Origin: Commensalibacter communis
GTDB lineage: Bacteria > Pseudomonadota > Alphaproteobacteria > Acetobacterales > Acetobacteraceae
Reading direction: 5' to 3'
DNA length: 64,000 bases
NCBI RefSeq assembly: GCF_947179015.1
Contig: NZ_CAMXCM010000003.1
Span: 186,001-250,000 of the forward strand
The translations under genes and the position numbers were made by a program. The notes below the pieces were generated by a model. That model made no database searches. It saw nothing but the letters and a program-made list of their open reading frames with translations, and had not been told where the DNA came from. Within the stretch, counting starts at the first letter, position 1, and each line of letters opens with the position of its first letter. This document shows, piece after piece, positions 61,797 through 64,000 of this stretch.

Positions 61797-62501
61797 TTAG
61801 TTTTCTACTTGTTTAATGATTTGATCCATATCTTTAATTTTTAAGTCTTGTTTCAAATAGGATTCTTTATCAGAAAGTTTGATATCTAAGGACTGTTTAA
61901 CTTCATAAGACAAAGTACCTTGAGAGATTGAAAAATCCATCATATGCCCGCCCAAAGTCTTTTCTGTGTTAATAAAATGCAAATGAAACCCTGCAACAGA
62001 AATATTTTGAAAAAATTCAGGCGTCCAAAAGCCGATCAAAGAACCTTCTTTATTTTCGAAATGATCGACCACTTGATCTTGCGAAACTTCAAGAGCTGTT
62101 TTGTAGGCTTTGTTGTGGTTTTTTGGTCTTCTGATTTGCATTTTATCAAAAATACCTTCAATTTTAACCGCAACGAAGACATTGTCCAAAAGGGTATATT
62201 TGGCAAGCTCGTTATAAAGATTACTTTTGTTAATATCCGTAAAATTGACGATTTTATCGGGATTAAAGGTCGTAATCTGAGCAAAAGGCATATGCTCTTG
62301 GTCTGACATATCTCTTAATGGTGTATCGCTTTTTGCTTCATAAAAGTGACAGCAATCGATAATGACTTCACCCGCTAACCCGTCAGAGCAGCCCAAGCCA
62401 AAATCACCATGTTTTTTAATTTCAGAGATAGGAAATAACCCTTCAAATACACCCGCCATTAAAGAGTTAATACCAGAAAATTGATGAATATGTTTTTTCA
62501 T
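61797..62501 (-). CDS. budA: Alpha-acetolactate decarboxylase
   Basis: The 234-residue protein matches AlsD/BudA: F-S-G-I-N-S-L-M-A-G-V near the start, the F-G-L-G-C-S-D-G-L-A-G-E-V loop near 34, M-P-F-A-Q-I-T-T-F near 71, and A-G-F-H-L-H-F near 170 with the zinc ligands His173, His175 and the third His186 in L-G-G-H. It decarboxylates acetolactate to acetoin, a neutral overflow product. The SDR gene lies 24 bases upstream on the same strand, and a LysR gene is divergent, the layout of acetoin operons such as alsR-alsSD. Acetolactate synthase is not here. Confidence 0.93.
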   Translation of the reverse strand: MKKHIHQFSGINSLMAGVFEGLFPISEIKKHGDFGLGCSDGLAGEVIIDCCHFYEAKSDTPLRDMSDQEHMPFAQITTFNPDKIVNFTDINKSNLYNELAKYTLLDNVFVAVKIEGIFDKMQIRRPKNHNKAYKTALEVSQDQVVDHFENKEGSLIGFWTPEFFQNISVAGFHLHFINTEKTLGGHMMDFSISQGTLSYEVKQSLDIKLSDKESYLKQDLKIKDMDQIIKQVEN

Positions 62502-62525
62502 TTGAATATACCTTTTTCTTATTTA

Positions 62526-63284
62526 TTAATAACGAACCAAACCACCATCAATATTGAAGGTCACACCATTCACATAATTCGCCAAATCAGAAGCTAAAAA
62601 TAAAATTCCATTGGCGATGTCTTGTGGAAAAGCATGCTGTCTAAGCGGAATAGATTCTATAGCTTTTTTGTAAATTTCTTGATCCATATTTTCGCTAATA
62701 ATTGAAGTGCCAGTCATGCCAGGGCAAATCGTATTGGTTGTTATATTATATGGACCAGCTTCTCTGGCGATGCCTTTGCTGAAAGACATGATAGCGCCTT
62801 TGGTAGCTCCATAACAAGTATTGCCCAGAAAACCACCGCCAACTTCTCCAGCGACTGAAGAAATATTAATAATTCTGCCCCATTTATTTTTCATCATGTG
62901 AGGAAGGGTTTTTTTTGTTAACATAAAGACACTTTTTACATTAATATCAAATAGTTTTTCCCATTCACTGACAGAAACATCAATAATATCACCAGTACAA
63001 ATAATTCCAGCGTTATTAACCAGAATATCTAAAGACTTATCTTGTTTAATAATATTATCAATAAGGCTCGTTGTGTCTGTATCAGAAGAAACATCACAAT
63101 AGATAAATCTTGCATTATAATTTTCTTGTTGAAGTTTTTTTACGGCTTCTTCACCAGCAGCTTTATTTATATCACTGATAATGACCTGAGCACCTGCTTG
63201 GCATAATGTTTTAGCAGTTTCGAAACCTATACCTTGGGCCGCACCGGTAACCAAAGCAACTTTGTTATTAAGATCAATTTTCAT
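62526..63284 (-). CDS. Short-chain dehydrogenase/reductase, possible acetoin/diacetyl reductase
   Basis: I start at ATG 63284, eight bases after AAGGA; the open frame continues to 63320. The 252-residue protein is a classical SDR: T-G-A-A-Q-G-I-G near residue 12, N-N-A-G-I near 90, catalytic Ser in N-I-S-S-V-A-G near 140 and Tyr/Lys in C-Y-G-A-T-K-G-A near 158. It uses NAD(H) or NADP(H). Sitting upstream of budA it may reduce acetoin or diacetyl, but similar SDRs reduce 3-oxoacyl-ACP and sugars, so the substrate is inference. Confidence 0.8.
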   Translation of the reverse strand: MKIDLNNKVALVTGAAQGIGFETAKTLCQAGAQVIISDINKAAGEEAVKKLQQENYNARFIYCDVSSDTDTTSLIDNIIKQDKSLDILVNNAGIICTGDIIDVSVSEWEKLFDINVKSVFMLTKKTLPHMMKNKWGRIINISSVAGEVGGGFLGNTCYGATKGAIMSFSKGIAREAGPYNITTNTICPGMTGTSIISENMDQEIYKKAIESIPLRQHAFPQDIANGILFLASDLANYVNGVTFNIDGGLVRY

Positions 63285-63384
63285 GTTCATATCCTTATAG
63301 TGAGTTGATATGTTCATCATATCGTTGATAGAATTGTCCTCAATCTATAAAAACTAAACCTTGGTGAAGCAGAACTTAAACAGG

Positions 63385-64000
63385 ATGATGATGGTTAATA
63401 TTCCCTTGAATTTATTTAATGTGTTTTTAGCATCTGCTGAGCAACAATCCTTTAAAGCTGCTGGTGAAAAGCTTTGCTTAACAACCAGTGCGGTCAGTCA
63501 ATCCATTAAAAAACTAGAGGATCTTTTGGGTGTATTATTATTTCATCGCAAAACAAACGCGGTGGAGCTAACACCTTCAGGCGTTGAGTTGCTAGAATAT
63601 GTTAAGGCTGGAATCAATGAGATCGAAAAGGGCATTCAGCACATTACCAAACAGAATGATACGATTTCTATTTTTTGCCCTCCTGGTATAGCGTCAGAGC
63701 TGTTATCGCCATTTATGTTCAAAATTATTGCAGAGGGCTTTCAAAATATACGCATTGAATCTAACGAACAATTTTCCTATAACACTTACAGTCAATATGA
63801 CCTTGCCATCATCCTAGATGAAACCGAAAAACAAGCTAAAAATACGCTTTATCTGGGACCTGATTATTACTTTCCCTTTTGTCATAAAACGATATATGAC
63901 CAAATTAATTCTATTGATGATTTGTATAAGATGTTCCTTTTTCATCATGATTTCAGCAGGATTAGTTGGAAGGAATGGTTCGCGTATAATGATATTACCT
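63385..64000 (+). CDS. LysR-family transcriptional regulator (partial)
   Basis: The frame starts at one of three in-frame ATG codons (63385, 63388, 63391) after ACAGG and runs out of the window. The N-terminal helix-turn-helix is clear: L-N-L-F-N-V-F-L-A-S-A-E-Q-Q-S-F-K-A-A-G, then L-T-T-S-A-V-S-Q-S-I-K-K-L-E-D-L-L-G, F-H-R and E-L-T-P-S-G-V. The start of the effector domain follows. It is divergent from the SDR-budA genes, so it probably controls them, perhaps like AlsR in response to acetate or pH. The target is inferred from position only. Confidence 0.9.
   Translation, partial: MMMVNIPLNLFNVFLASAEQQSFKAAGEKLCLTTSAVSQSIKKLEDLLGVLLFHRKTNAVELTPSGVELLEYVKAGINEIEKGIQHITKQNDTISIFCPPGIASELLSPFMFKIIAEGFQNIRIESNEQFSYNTYSQYDLAIILDETEKQAKNTLYLGPDYYFPFCHKTIYDQINSIDDLYKMFLFHHDFSRISWKEWFAYNDIT

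Overview
The window is an AT-rich bacterial chromosome segment with almost purely housekeeping content. The gene orders (hda-ppk-ppx, uppS-cdsA-dxr-rseP-bamA-skp-lpxD-fabZ-lpxA-lpxI, rpmH-rnpA-yidD-yidC-engB-argB, kdsD-lptC-lptA-lptB, hsp20 next to a DUF1150 gene) are those of an alphaproteobacterium. The low GC, the family flavour of the proteins and the acetolactate decarboxylase suggest an acetic acid bacterium of the Commensalibacter type (Acetobacteraceae, insect gut). That placement is inference from protein recognition, not a search.

Layout. 1-6.5 kb: tail of a MarR regulator, a small exported protein, then a surface-sugar block (WecA/MraY-like sugar-phosphate transferase, membrane-bound nucleotide-sugar dehydratase, WbpE-like aminotransferase). 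6.5-16 kb: ABC-F ATPase, ndk, a broken Sel1-repeat gene, purN-purM, hda-ppk-ppx. 16-19.3 kb: an iron-linked PepSY membrane protein with a Fur-like box, a possible 34-residue membrane peptide, a family-5 uracil-DNA glycosylase and a NYN protein. 19.4-31 kb: folK, rpoZ, the (p)ppGpp enzyme, acpS, lepB-rnc-era, pyrH-frr-uppS-cdsA-dxr-rseP. 31-39 kb: outer-membrane assembly and lipid A genes. 39-46 kb: a mini histidine-kinase-like protein, then rpmH-rnpA-yidD-yidC-engB-argB-dapD-dapE. 46-50 kb: a membrane gene with a decayed tandem copy, truA-fmt-def, and a small heat-shock gene preceded by a ROSE-type RNA thermometer. 50-57.7 kb: DUF1150, long HPF, DUF817, the Lpt/KdsD cluster, RNase D and EVE genes. 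57.8-64 kb: a broken M48 protease gene, a siderophore receptor with two Fur-like boxes and its PiuC-type dioxygenase, acetolactate decarboxylase, an SDR and a divergent LysR regulator cut by the window end.

Together the genes build and export the outer membrane (LpxD/A/I, FabZ, KdsD, LptABC, BamA, Skp, UppS, RseP), run protein synthesis and secretion (Frr, Fmt, Def, TruA, YidC, YidD, LepB, HPF), handle stress (SpoT/Rel, PPK/PPX, Hsp20) and take up iron. I saw no phage, CRISPR array, intact insertion sequence, rRNA or tRNA. The most informative irregularities are the RNA thermometer, three pseudogenes in different stages of decay, the Fur-like boxes with a possible small peptide gene, and the truncated histidine-kinase-like protein.
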